Positions 1-8,581 of a DNA stretch of 64,000 nucleotides are shown here, piece after piece. Below the pieces are notes generated by a model. The model did no database searches. It saw only the letters and a program-made list of their open reading frames with translations, and was not told the origin of the DNA. The first letter of the stretch is position 1; every line of letters begins with the position of its first letter. A program made the translations under genes and the position numbers. The DNA is from Anaerolineae bacterium (GTDB lineage: Bacteria > Chloroflexota > Anaerolineae > Aggregatilineales > Phototrophicaceae), in contig JAJDWK010000068.1 in the NCBI GenBank assembly GCA_022825675.1, positions 1-64,000 of the forward strand, written 5' to 3'.

Positions 1-51
1 ATCCCCTATTTGCAGCGGTGATTTCAATCCGCGCTGCCAGAAAATTCAGTC

Positions 52-99
52 AATTGTCTGTTGAGAATTGACCCAGCAGCCAGACAATTAACTGCTGGG
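52..99. other. Two interlocked inverted repeats upstream of yifB
   Basis: Bases 52-60 (AATTGTCTG) are complementary to 81-89, and bases 72-79 (CCCAGCAG) are complementary to 92-99. The two stems interleave, so as RNA they would form either an H-type pseudoknot or two mutually exclusive hairpins. The start of yifB lies 80 bp downstream. The pairing is read directly from the sequence. Any function, for example leader control of yifB or the end of a gene to the left of the window, is inference. Confidence 0.45.
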
Positions 100-179
100 C
101 TCAAGCTCATTCTTGCCGCAACCAGCGGGGTATGCCAATGGATTCGCTGCGGCAAGGCGCTGTTAGATTTGGAGCGCTC

Positions 180-1715
180 ATGCTCGCTGTGGTGAAGACC
201 TGCGCCGTAGTCGGCTTGGACGGGCATATCGTCGAAGTGCAGACCGACTTCAACCCGCGCGCCCACTTGCCCAGCTTCAACCTGGTGGGCTTGCCTGGTG
301 CCGCCGTGCGCGAGAGCAAAGACCGCGCCCGCTCCGCCATTCGCAACAGCGGGCTGCGCTTCCCCAACAAAGCCTATGTGGTCAACCTCTCGCCCGCCGA
401 TATCCCCAAGCACGGTCCCTCTTATGACCTCGCCATCGCCATCGGCATCCTGGCGGCGACCGACCAGATACCGCAGCCGGCGCTGGACAATGCGCTTTTC
501 ATCGGCGAGCTCTCGCTGGATGGCGGCATCCGCCATGCCAAGGGCGTCCTGTCGATGGTATACACCGCCGCCCAGGAAGGCATCGAGACCGTCTTCGTCC
601 CGGCGGCGGACGCCGCCGAAGCCGCGTTGATCAAAGACTTGAACATCATCCCGGTGGACTCTATCGGGCAGTTGGTCGAGCATCTCTATCAGCTCAACCC
701 GATACCGCCCTTCCAACCGCCGCCGCGCCCGCGGCAATCAAGGGACGCAGTTGCCGATGGGCTGACCGATTTTGCCGATATCCGCGGGCAAGAGAGCGCC
801 AAACGGGCTTTGGAAGTTGCCGCCGCTGGCAACCACAACATTTTGATGTCGGGACCGCCGGGCGCGGGCAAAAGCCTGCAGGCGAAGGCGCTCGCCGGCA
901 TCCTGCCGCCGCTGACAACCGAAGAGGCGCTTGAGGTAACCCGCGTTTATTCCATTGTCGATTTGCTTATGCCAGACGAGCCGCTGGCGCGGCAGCGCCC
1001 CTTCCGCGCGCCGCATCACACCATTTCCCAAGTCGGATTGGTGGGCGGCGGCTCCATCCCCAAGCCGGGCGAAATCAGCCTGGCGCACCGCGGCGTACTG
1101 TTTTTGGACGAAATCAACGAGCATTCTGGCAAAGCGCTGGAGGTGCTGCGCCAGCCGCTGGAGGACAAGGTCGTTACCATCAGCCGGGCGCGGGGCAGCC
1201 TCACCTTCCCCGCCAATTTCTTGCTGGTGGGCGCGCGCAACCCCTGCCCCTGCGGCTTCTATGGCGATGCGATGCAAGTCTGCAGCTGCACCCCAAATCA
1301 GATTCAGCGCTATCAGGCGCGCTTGTCGGGTCCCATTCTTGATAGGATCGACATTCATATTGATGTGCCGCGCGTCGATTTCAACAAGCTGCTGGGGGCG
1401 GAGCGGGCGGAGAGCTCGGCGCATATCCGCGCCCGCGTGGAAGCGGCGCGGCAGCGCCAGGTGCAGCGCTTTCGAGAGCACCCCGGGCTCTTCGCCAATG
1501 CGGACATGGCTGTGCGCGAAATTGATGATTTCTGCCAGCTCAACAGTGCCGCGCGGGAGCTGCTGTCGCTCGCCGTGCGCAAGCAAAAGCTGAGCGCCCG
1601 CAGCTACCATCGCGTGCTCAAGCTCAGCCTGACCATCGCCGACCTTGATGGCAAGGACGAGATTCAAACCAGCCATGTCGCCGAGGCGCTGCAATATCGC
1701 CCCAGCGCGGAGTGA
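180..1715 (+). CDS. yifB: YifB/ComM family Mg-chelatase-like AAA+ ATPase
   Basis: This is the YifB/ComM family, whose Vibrio member is a hexameric helicase promoting branch migration during natural transformation. Order: an N-terminal Lon-S5-like domain (residues 1-170, opening AVVGLDGHIVEVQ), a Walker A GPPGAGKS near residue 225, a Walker B FLDEINEH near 308, a four-cysteine cluster near 355-366 (NPCPCGFYGD, then CSC), and the Mg-chelatase C-terminal domain. An in-frame ATG exists at 132, but family members begin MLAxVxxCAVVGL, which matches the ATG at 180. Length (511 aa) is usual for the family. It stands alone on its strand before ppc, and a comF-family gene lies 18 kb away. The ATPase assignment is firm; a role in DNA uptake here is inferred. 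Confidence 0.95.
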   Translation: MLAVVKTCAVVGLDGHIVEVQTDFNPRAHLPSFNLVGLPGAAVRESKDRARSAIRNSGLRFPNKAYVVNLSPADIPKHGPSYDLAIAIGILAATDQIPQPALDNALFIGELSLDGGIRHAKGVLSMVYTAAQEGIETVFVPAADAAEAALIKDLNIIPVDSIGQLVEHLYQLNPIPPFQPPPRPRQSRDAVADGLTDFADIRGQESAKRALEVAAAGNHNILMSGPPGAGKSLQAKALAGILPPLTTEEALEVTRVYSIVDLLMPDEPLARQRPFRAPHHTISQVGLVGGGSIPKPGEISLAHRGVLFLDEINEHSGKALEVLRQPLEDKVVTISRARGSLTFPANFLLVGARNPCPCGFYGDAMQVCSCTPNQIQRYQARLSGPILDRIDIHIDVPRVDFNKLLGAERAESSAHIRARVEAARQRQVQRFREHPGLFANADMAVREIDDFCQLNSAARELLSLAVRKQKLSARSYHRVLKLSLTIADLDGKDEIQTSHVAEALQYRPSAE

Positions 1716-1855
1716 GCGGCCGCCGGCGGCTGGCTATTGAGCAATTCCGCCAGTTTCTCTTGCACAATGCGCTCGCGGCTGAAGTTATGCGCTTTTAGCG
1801 CCGCCCGCGGCAACAAGCCGATGAGCTCCGACTGGCATAGCGCATTGACTTGCAC
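1716..1855 (-). pseudogene. Possible C-terminal remnant of a GT4-type glycosyltransferase
   Basis: On the minus strand the yifB-ppc spacer translates to a stretch containing ALKAHNFSRERIVQEKLAEL. This resembles the last helix of GT4 glycosyltransferases, which typically reads like xNFSwERivexyLxlY. No catalytic domain precedes it and the frame is closed soon after. It may be a decayed gene end, or chance coding resemblance in GC-rich DNA. Confidence 0.25.
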
Positions 1856-1863
1856 TATAGTGC
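1852..1863. promoter_or_regulatory. 12-bp perfect palindrome upstream of ppc
   Basis: GCACTATAGTGC is a perfect palindrome 55 bp before the ppc start. It contains a TATAGT hexamer (1856-1861) that could act as a -10 box. A good -35 at the right distance is not visible; TTGACT at 1845-1850 is too close. It could be an operator overlapping a promoter. Function is unproven. Confidence 0.35.
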
Positions 1864-1917
1864 TTGCCCAAAGCTAGCACAGAGTGCGCCTATGCGAAAT
1901 GCGCGCGGGAGCGGCTC

Positions 1918-4614
1918 ATGAGCCAAAGAAATAGCGCCAGCAGCTCCACCCTCAGCCAGGACATCCACACATTGGGCAACTGGCTTGGCATCATCATCAA
2001 AGAGCAGCATGGAATCGAGACCTACGATTTGGTGGAGGAGGTGCGCGCCCTCTCCAAAGCGCGGCGCAGCGGCGATGATGCCGCCGCGCTGGAATTGGCG
2101 AATCGGCTGGAACTCTTGCCGCTTGAGCAAAAGAATGTGCTCATCAAAGCCTTTTCCAATTACTTCCAGCTCATCAACATCGCCGAAGATTTGCAGCGCA
2201 TCCGCGTGATACGGGAGCGCGAGGCGCAAGGGCGGCTGCGGGAATCGATTGACAATGCCGTGCGTGATTTGCAGCGCAGCGGCAAAAGCGCCGAGCAAAT
2301 CCGCAGCTTGCTGGAACAAACGCGGCTGCGCCTGGTGCTCACGGCGCATCCCTCCGAGGCGAAGCGGCAGGAGATTCTGTTCAAGCTGCGGCACATCTCG
2401 GAATTGATGGAGCGGCGCAGCCGGCAGCGCTTGCTGCCGCGCGAATCACAAAAGCTCGAGAACGAACTGGCGGCGAAGATTGAAGAACTCTGGCAAACGC
2501 GGCCGCTGCGCGCCGCCAAAAAAGAGGTGGCGGACGAAGTTGACCTGGGCGTATATTTCATCCGCTCCGTCATCATCGATGTCGTGATTGATATCTATGA
2601 AGAGCTGCAGCTGGCGCTGGAGCGCTATTATCCCGAAGGCGATTGGACGGAATTGCCGCCGGTGCTGCGCTATGCCTCCTGGATTGGCGGCGACCGCGAT
2701 GGCAACCCGAATGTTACCAACAATGTTACTATCGAAACGATGACAACTTTGCGCGACACGGCGCGCCAAATCTACCTCGAAGAAGTGGAGCACCTGTCGC
2801 GGCACCTGACGCAGGACACCGACTATTTCGGCGCATCAGCAGCCATGCGGCAGGCGGTGGCGGCGGAGCATCACGGCGAGAAAGTTTACCTGGGCGAAAT
2901 CTATCGGCAGAAGCTGCGCGCCATCGGCGACAAGCTCAAAGCGGATGCTTACCGCTCCAGCCGTGATTTGCTCGCCGATTTGCTGCAAGTGCGAGCCAGC
3001 CTCAAGGCGCATCGCGGCGGGCGGGCGGCGATGGGCGCGGTGCAGCGCCTGGTGCGCAAAGCGCGTTTGTTTGGCTTGCACCTGGTGCCGCTGGAAATCC
3101 GCGAGCATGCGGAGCGGCATAGCACGGCGCTGGCGGAACTCTTCCGCTATTACGATATCGCCGCCGACTACATCAACATGGCGGAAGCGGAAAAACAGGC
3201 GCTGCTGAGCGCGGAAATCCGCAATCGGCGGCCGCTCTTCCCCGCCGACAGCAGCATGTTCAGCGAGACGACGCAGAGCGTCATCCAGACCTGGCGCATG
3301 ATTGGCGCGGCGCACCGCCAATACGATGCCATCGTTATCGACACCGTCATCGCCAGCATGTCGCGCCAGCCCAGCGATGTCCTGGCGATGCTGCTTTTGG
3401 CGCGGGAAGTGGGCATCGACCAGGATGTGCATGTCGTGCCCCTGTTTGAGACGATTGACGATCTCTATCGCGCGCCCGATATCATGGAGCGGCTCTTTGA
3501 GAACGCGGAGTATCAGCGCCATTTAAGCGCCCGCGCTGGCAAACGGGGCTTGCGCCAGCAAGTGATGATTGGCTATTCCGACAGCAGCAAAGATGGCGGT
3601 TACCTCGCCTCCAACTGGAACTTGTATAATGCCCAGCGCATCCTCACCGAGCGCTGTGTCGAAAAGGGCGTATCGCTGGAGCTCTTTCACGGGCGGGGCG
3701 GCAGCATCGGCCGCGGCGGCGGACCGACTAACCGCGCCATTTTGTCGCAACCGCCAGAGTCCTTGCATGGCGGCGTAAAAATCACGGAACAGGGCGAGGT
3801 CATCGCCTACCGCTACAGCAACAAAGACATCGGACGCCGCCACCTCAACCAGGTGCTGAACGCCGTTTTGATTGGCATGGGCTTGCAAGAGAAGCAGCCG
3901 GTGCCGCCGCGCTATTTTGAGGCGATGGCGCGCCTTTCTGAAGTGAGCCAAGCCTGCTATCGGCGCTTCGTCTATGAAAGCGACGGCTTCCTCGCTTATT
4001 GGCAGCAGGCGACGCCAATTAACGAGCTGAGCATGATGCAAATCAGCTCGCGACCAGCCAAGCGGCAGGCGGCGGCTGGTTTCGCGGCGATGCGCGCGAT
4101 ACCCTGGATGTTCAGTTGGATGCAGAGCCGCGCCATCGTGCCCAGCTGGTTCGGCATCGGCAGCGCCTTCTCCGCCTTCGCGGACGAAACTGACGATGGC
4201 TTGCGCCTGATGCAGGAGATGTATCGCAATTGGTCTTTCTTCAAAGCCGTGATTGACAACGCGCAGCTTGATGTCGCCAAGGCGGATATGGGCATCGCCG
4301 AACAATATGCCTCGCTGGTCGCGCCCGCGGATTTGGCGCAGCGTTTCTTCGGCTGGATTGTCCGCGAGCACAAGCTGAGCAGCGAGATGATTATGCAGGT
4401 TACGCAGCAGCGAGAGCTGCTGGAAAATGTCTCGGCGATACGGACTTCAATCCAGCGGCGCAACCCTTATGTCGACCCGTTGAACTTCCTGCAAGTGGGA
4501 TTATTGCGTGAGCTGCGGGCGCTGGACGAGACGGATCCGCAATGGCGCCCGGTGCTGGATGCGACGCTGGCGACGATTAATGGCATCGCCGCTGGCATGA
4601 AGACGACTGGCTGA
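1918..4614 (+). CDS. ppc: Phosphoenolpyruvate carboxylase
   Basis: It carboxylates PEP to oxaloacetate in the cytoplasm, the anaplerotic feed to the TCA cycle; citrate synthase, aconitase and KorAB are encoded in the same window. Family signatures in order: TAHPSE near residue 141 (usually TAHPTE, a conservative T-to-S change), GGDRDGNPNV, the catalytic loop GYSDSSKDGGY, FHGRGGSIGRGGGP near 590, and the C-terminal RNPYVDPLN. The frame is open from a TTG at 1864. I choose the ATG at 1918 because GGGAG lies just upstream and the protein then begins with family-like sequence (898 aa, normal for bacterial PEPC). It converges on the VOC gene with a 6-bp gap. Confidence 0.97.
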   Translation: MSQRNSASSSTLSQDIHTLGNWLGIIIKEQHGIETYDLVEEVRALSKARRSGDDAAALELANRLELLPLEQKNVLIKAFSNYFQLINIAEDLQRIRVIREREAQGRLRESIDNAVRDLQRSGKSAEQIRSLLEQTRLRLVLTAHPSEAKRQEILFKLRHISELMERRSRQRLLPRESQKLENELAAKIEELWQTRPLRAAKKEVADEVDLGVYFIRSVIIDVVIDIYEELQLALERYYPEGDWTELPPVLRYASWIGGDRDGNPNVTNNVTIETMTTLRDTARQIYLEEVEHLSRHLTQDTDYFGASAAMRQAVAAEHHGEKVYLGEIYRQKLRAIGDKLKADAYRSSRDLLADLLQVRASLKAHRGGRAAMGAVQRLVRKARLFGLHLVPLEIREHAERHSTALAELFRYYDIAADYINMAEAEKQALLSAEIRNRRPLFPADSSMFSETTQSVIQTWRMIGAAHRQYDAIVIDTVIASMSRQPSDVLAMLLLAREVGIDQDVHVVPLFETIDDLYRAPDIMERLFENAEYQRHLSARAGKRGLRQQVMIGYSDSSKDGGYLASNWNLYNAQRILTERCVEKGVSLELFHGRGGSIGRGGGPTNRAILSQPPESLHGGVKITEQGEVIAYRYSNKDIGRRHLNQVLNAVLIGMGLQEKQPVPPRYFEAMARLSEVSQACYRRFVYESDGFLAYWQQATPINELSMMQISSRPAKRQAAAGFAAMRAIPWMFSWMQSRAIVPSWFGIGSAFSAFADETDDGLRLMQEMYRNWSFFKAVIDNAQLDVAKADMGIAEQYASLVAPADLAQRFFGWIVREHKLSSEMIMQVTQQRELLENVSAIRTSIQRRNPYVDPLNFLQVGLLRELRALDETDPQWRPVLDATLATINGIAAGMKTTG

Positions 4615-4620
4615 CGCCGC

Positions 4621-5004
4621 TCAGGCGCGATTCCAATCGGCGCGGTCAAATCGCTGAATCTCGATGCGATAGCCGTCGGGGTCGCGCAGGAAAAAGTGAA
4701 AAATGCCGTAAGTTTCGTTGCGGCGCGGCGCATGTTCGCAGCTCCAGCCGCGCTCGAGAATGCGAGCATACCAGCCGTCAACATCAGCTGTCACCATAGT
4801 GAATATCAGCCCGCGGCTGGCTTCGGGCGCGCCCTCTCCATAGCATATTCCCAGGTAGGCGTCCGTGCCCGTCACCCGATAAATGCGGCAGGAGCCTTGG
4901 TCCAGCGCCAGATCAAAGCCCAGCACTTCTTCATAGAAATGGGCGGAACGGGAAAGGTCACGCGAATACAAAAAGGTGATTTGCGCGTCAAATGGTTCGC
5001 TCAT
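4621..5004 (-). CDS. VOC family protein (glyoxalase/bleomycin-resistance fold)
   Basis: A 127-residue protein of the vicinal oxygen chelate superfamily. The N-terminal ITFLYSRDLSRSAHFYEEVL and the C-terminal FHFFLRDPDGYRIEIQRF are the typical first-strand/helix and metal-ligand-strand motifs of the two beta-alpha-beta-beta-beta modules. Members are metal enzymes (glyoxalase I, dioxygenases) or binding proteins, and the sequence does not say which. It is monocistronic, convergent with ppc, and preceded on its strand by repeat-derived DNA. Confidence 0.85.
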   Translation of the reverse strand: MSEPFDAQITFLYSRDLSRSAHFYEEVLGFDLALDQGSCRIYRVTGTDAYLGICYGEGAPEASRGLIFTMVTADVDGWYARILERGWSCEHAPRRNETYGIFHFFLRDPDGYRIEIQRFDRADWNRA

Positions 5005-5070
5005 GGCATGTCCTCAGTAAATGCAAGTTAGTCATGCGACAATCGAATGGTTGCTGAGCGGTCAGCAAAC

Positions 5071-5170
5071 ACCCCTTAGCACCGAGAGCACAGAATAAAA
5101 TTGAGGACACCGAGAATAAGGATAAATAAGTTTTCTCATGTTCTTCTCGGTGTACTCGGTGGTAAAAATC
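5071..5170. repeat. Partial copy of the 260-bp inverted-repeat element (right hairpin half only)
   Basis: This stretch matches the right half of the full elements at 7856, 52050 and 58187. It begins with a CACCGAGAGCACAGA-like arm and ends with CTCGGTGTACTCGGTGGT, so it folds into the same long hairpin. The left CACAAAGGACACAAAG part and both terminal repeats are missing. It sits in the 244-bp gap between the VOC gene and the M1 peptidase. Confidence 0.75.
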
Positions 5171-5248
5171 CATGTCGAATCTTTGCCGCCATAAGTTCTC
5201 ACTACTTATTTTCACTTACATCTATTCTGGATTAGGCACTCCCGCCGC

Positions 5249-6805
5249 TTAAACTTCGGGCTTTTGCAGGTAGCCGAAACGGGTATCCCGCGTGAGCAGT
5301 TTCTGCTCTTCTGTCAACTGCTGCCAGAAGAGCGCCGGGTCCGCGATTTGCCCGCTGCCAGCGACGCGATAGGCATTCAACAGCGCAAAAAATGCCGCAT
5401 CGCCGATGTCCTCCCGCAGGTTGTGCAGCATCTGCACACCGCGCAAATATACGGCGTTGATGTAGGCGCGGGCGGTTGTGAATTCGTAGACGGTGCTGTC
5501 CACCATGCCCTGGGGGAAAAAGTTCGCCACGCGGAAGGTCCACCACCAATTCTTGTCCGCCGGGAAATACTGCTCAATATAAAGGTATTCGCTGTAAGTC
5601 GCCAGCGCCTCGTCCAGCCAGGGGGAGAGGGCGGCGTCATTGCCGACCTGCGCATACCACCATTGATGCGCGATTTCGTGCACCGAAATCAAAGTGAGAT
5701 AATTGTAAGCGCTGCCATCAAAGGTGGTGAACCAGGCACTGCCGACGAAGACCAAACCCGTGAATTCCATGCCATCGGGGAAGTCCCCTTGCACCAGCAC
5801 CAGCTTCTCATAAGGATACGCGCCGAATTGGCGGCTGAAGAGTTCCAGCGCGCGCGCCGATTCTTGCGCGGTGTGCGCCGCGCCATCCAGCCATAATCCG
5901 CCAGCGTCAATCATGGCATCAGCGAAGCTGTAGACCAGCACGGGAATGCCCTCAGCAGTTTGCCGTTCGGTAACGCGGAAGTCTTCGCTCAAGCTGATGG
6001 CAAAATCACGGGACTTGCTGTGAAGGATTTCCCAAGCGCCCGCGCCGCTGGCGGTTACGCTGCCGGGGGCTGCCAATTGCAGGCTATCGGCGGCATTTTC
6101 CACCGTGAGGCGCACCCGCCAGTCGGCAATCTCGTGCACAACTTGCTCGCCAATGCCAACAGGCGGATGAATGCGCCAGTCGCCCTCAAGCCGCGCCGCG
6201 ACTGTGGGCAGAAAATGCGCCAGATTCAACTGCCGTGGCGAATAGCCCAGGAAGCCGCGATAGGCGCGCAGCCCTTCGCGTATTGCCGGCGGCTGCAGCC
6301 CGAAGGCGAGCCCGATAGTAACTTCACAGCCGGGCAGCAGCGGCGCTTTTAAGGCGACCGCCAGCCGATTGGCGAGCAAATCAAAGGCGGCGGGCGCGCC
6401 GTCAACTGTCACTTCGCTTAGCTGGAAGACGCCCTCCCATTGGTTCGCCTGCACATCCAAGACAATTTCCGCCAGCGGCGCTGATTCGAGATGCGCATAG
6501 GTAATTTCCTGGCTGATGAGCGCGGATTTTGTCTGATAGTCTATGCGCGCATCGGCAGATATTTGGCGGCTGGGGCGCGCTGAGTCAATGGCGCATACAA
6601 CGGCAGTGGGCGCTGGCGGCGCGGTAACTGTCGCTGATGCCGCGGGCGCGGCAGTCGCTATTTCCGCGGTGGCGCTATGGGGCGCGGACTTGGCAGTCGC
6701 GTCAGACGCTTGAACATCGGACGGGGCGCTCATGGTCAGATTGCAGCTGGCGAGCAGGCAGGCGCTAAGCGCCAAGCAGAGATATAGTCGCAACATGGGC
6801 GGCAT
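5249..6805 (-). CDS. M1 family (gluzincin) metallopeptidase lipoprotein
   Basis: An exported zinc aminopeptidase-like protein. The N-terminus is a lipoprotein signal peptide (hydrophobic LYLCLALSACLLAS then Cys), so it is probably anchored outside the cytoplasmic membrane. The catalytic signature is HEIAHQWW near residue 373 followed 18 residues later by the third zinc ligand in WLDEALATYSEY. The substrate-side GMEFTGLVFVG resembles the GAMEN region of M1 enzymes but is altered. At about 518 aa it is shorter than the classic 850-aa aminopeptidases and lacks their long C-terminal helical domain. The start is the ATG at 6805 or 6796; neither has a clear ribosome site. It is divergent from the UbiA gene. 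Confidence 0.88.
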   Translation of the reverse strand: MPPMLRLYLCLALSACLLASCNLTMSAPSDVQASDATAKSAPHSATAEIATAAPAASATVTAPPAPTAVVCAIDSARPSRQISADARIDYQTKSALISQEITYAHLESAPLAEIVLDVQANQWEGVFQLSEVTVDGAPAAFDLLANRLAVALKAPLLPGCEVTIGLAFGLQPPAIREGLRAYRGFLGYSPRQLNLAHFLPTVAARLEGDWRIHPPVGIGEQVVHEIADWRVRLTVENAADSLQLAAPGSVTASGAGAWEILHSKSRDFAISLSEDFRVTERQTAEGIPVLVYSFADAMIDAGGLWLDGAAHTAQESARALELFSRQFGAYPYEKLVLVQGDFPDGMEFTGLVFVGSAWFTTFDGSAYNYLTLISVHEIAHQWWYAQVGNDAALSPWLDEALATYSEYLYIEQYFPADKNWWWTFRVANFFPQGMVDSTVYEFTTARAYINAVYLRGVQMLHNLREDIGDAAFFALLNAYRVAGSGQIADPALFWQQLTEEQKLLTRDTRFGYLQKPEV

Positions 6806-6931
6806 GATACAAGCGGATAGGCATTGGCACAATGCAGCATTGCCGCGGGCGGGACTTCTGCCAGCGCCATGCCTGTGTTATTCTCGGGAGTCGCGGGTAT
6901 CGTCGATACAACCTCAAGGTTAGCGCCGAGC

Positions 6932-7849
6932 ATGCAAAGCGGCAGCGCAGGCATCATCCCCCAAAGTCTGGCGGCAGCGCTGCGCTTGACGCGCTGGCGC
7001 GAGCATGTGCCTTTTACCCTTCCTTTGACCATTGTCGGGGCGCTGCTGGCAACTGAGCCGCAGGCGGCAAGTGTGGATTGGCGCTTGCTCGCCGTGCTGC
7101 TCGCCAATGTGCTGACGATGTCCTTCGCCTTTGCGATTAACGATGTCGAAGACAGCCCGGATGACGCTTTAGACCCGAAGAAAAAAGCGCACAATGTCAT
7201 CAGCAGCGGCTTGCTGAGCCGGCGTCAGGGTTTGGCAATCGCCTATAGCTTTTTCCTGCTGGCGCTTCTATTTTATGCGGCGGCTGGCGTCTTGACCTTG
7301 CTGCTGGGCGCGCTGACCTTGGCGCTGTCATATTTGTATTCGGCGCATCCCTTTCGCCTCAAGGCGAAGCCTATCAGCGATGTCCTGTCCCATGCCTTGA
7401 TGCTGAGCGGGCTTTTGGTCGCCAATGGCTATTTCGCTTATGACAGCGAGCCGGGCGCAGTGTGGCTGGTCTTCGGCGCGGCGACAGCCTTCTCCGCTTA
7501 TGGGCAGTTTTACAACCAGCTCGAAGATTATGAGCTGGATAAACAAGCCGGCTTGCGGAATACCGCGGTGCTGCTGGGCAAAGGCGGCACGGCTCTTCTG
7601 GGCAATCTCTCGATTGCGCTGGCGCTGGGCTGCCTGCTGGCGGCAATTCTCCAGGGGCTTTTCCCCGATTGGCTGGGCATAGTGCTGATAATCGGCATCG
7701 GCGCTTGCAGCGTCTTCCCCTGGGAGTTGGATATGCGCGGCAACCGCGCCAGCCATGGCGGCAATATCCAGCGCCCGGGCTTGCTTGTCGCCAATTTTGC
7801 CGCCTTCACCTGGCTCGCCGTGAACTTGGGCTTGCTGACCATCGCCTGA
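6932..7849 (+). CDS. UbiA family prenyltransferase
   Basis: An integral membrane prenyltransferase of the UbiA superfamily, which transfers a polyprenyl or phytyl chain to an aromatic or other acceptor (quinone, heme, chlorophyll or lipid synthesis). The two Asp-rich Mg-diphosphate sites are NDVEDSPDDALD near residue 70 and NQLEDYELDKQAG near 194, with about eight hydrophobic helices between and after. The acceptor cannot be told from sequence. The frame is open from 6824. The ATG at 6932 gives a family-like N-terminus and has AAGGT upstream; 6869 is an alternative. It is followed within 7 bp by a full inverted-repeat element. Confidence 0.85.
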   Translation: MQSGSAGIIPQSLAAALRLTRWREHVPFTLPLTIVGALLATEPQAASVDWRLLAVLLANVLTMSFAFAINDVEDSPDDALDPKKKAHNVISSGLLSRRQGLAIAYSFFLLALLFYAAAGVLTLLLGALTLALSYLYSAHPFRLKAKPISDVLSHALMLSGLLVANGYFAYDSEPGAVWLVFGAATAFSAYGQFYNQLEDYELDKQAGLRNTAVLLGKGGTALLGNLSIALALGCLLAAILQGLFPDWLGIVLIIGIGACSVFPWELDMRGNRASHGGNIQRPGLLVANFAAFTWLAVNLGLLTIA

Positions 7850-7855
7850 ATGCCA

Positions 7856-8115
7856 GGGCAATTACATCAAATTATTCTTCACCACAAAGACACAAAGGAC
7901 ACAGAGTTTTTCTTGAAATAGCCCTTTGCTTCTTCATTTATCGGGGCAGTCTGTACACACTCCTTACCACCGAGAACACAGAGAAAATTGAGGACACCGA
8001 GAAAAGAATTTATGAGGCTTCTCAAGCATTTCTCGGTGTATCTCGGTGTCCTCGGTGGTTAAATTTGCGTTGGATTCCACTCGTTGTGGAGAATGTCTAT
8101 TTTATTCAATTGCCC
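7856..8115. repeat. Full 260-bp element with terminal inverted repeats (copy 1)
   Basis: It begins GGGCAATTACATCAAAT and ends with the imperfect complement ATTCAATTGCCC. The left part carries tandem ACACAAAG-type words. The right part is a long dyad: ACCACCGAG pairs with CTCGGTGGT, and ACACCGAGAAAAG nearly with TTTCTCGGTGT. It fills most of the 7850-8178 gap and codes for nothing convincing; frames across it are by-products of the repeat. The right terminal repeat ends 24 bp before the extended -10 of the next gene. Confidence 0.85.
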
Positions 8116-8138
8116 CGCCTGAATGCGCGCTGGCGCTG

Positions 8139-8147
8139 TGGTATACT
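8139..8147 (+). promoter_or_regulatory. Extended -10 promoter for the small membrane protein gene
   Basis: TGG-TATACT is a near-consensus extended -10 box 31 bp before the chosen start at 8179. No good -35 box lies at 16-18 bp, which extended -10 promoters tolerate. Confidence 0.5.
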
Positions 8148-8178
8148 GGCGTGAGAGCATAGCAGCTAGGAAATGCTG

Positions 8179-8571
8179 ATGGCTGACCTGCACCAAATTC
8201 TATTTACCATGCACATTTTGTATTCTCTGGCGCTGGGCATTTGGGCGACGGGGATTTTCGCGCGCAAGGTGAGCATATCGGGCAATTTCTGGGGCGCGAT
8301 TTTGACTTATGCCTTGCTCGCCGCCGCTGCCCTGCTGCTCGGCATCGTCTTGCTGCTCTCTGGTTACGAGCCGCGTTCCAGCCGTGTGCTTGTTTATGTG
8401 CTGTATATGATATGGCTGGCGATAATCATGCCGGGGCTCTTCAGTTTGATGAGCGGGCGTGATGACCGCCAAGCCGCGCTCGCCTTCGCTTTGCTGGCAT
8501 TTTTTAACGCCAGCACCTCCCTCAGCATGATCCAGCGGGAGCTGGTCGGTCCCTGGATTTTAGCCCCCTAG
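8179..8571 (+). CDS. Small four-helix membrane protein, unknown function
   Basis: A 130-residue protein I cannot assign. It has four hydrophobic segments: LFTMHILYSLALGIWATGIF, AILTYALLAAAALLLGIVLLL, VLVYVLYMIWLAIIMPGLFSL and AALAFALLAFFNASTSL, with short polar loops. The ATG at 8173 is possible, but AGGA at 8168-8171 is better spaced for the ATG at 8179. It precedes the nucleotidyltransferase gene by 10 bp, so the two are probably co-transcribed. Confidence 0.7.
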   Translation: MADLHQILFTMHILYSLALGIWATGIFARKVSISGNFWGAILTYALLAAAALLLGIVLLLSGYEPRSSRVLVYVLYMIWLAIIMPGLFSLMSGRDDRQAALAFALLAFFNASTSLSMIQRELVGPWILAP

Positions 8572-8581
8572 GTTGGCGCGC

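Noticed and set aside
3523..4371. Long minus-strand frame inside ppc
   Set aside because: Antisense shadow of a strongly conserved coding region in GC-rich DNA; no motif, no ribosome site.
7872..7925. CACAAAG words in the repeat as a possible CRISPR unit
   Set aside because: Words are adjacent or overlapping, with no unique spacers of constant length and no cas genes in the window.
7669..8154. Open frame across the repeat element, translating to a peptide with SSPQRHKGH
   Set aside because: It runs out of the UbiA gene into copy 1 of the repeat; similar frames appear at 51968-52177 and 30238-30504 only because the repeat is the same. Not a gene.
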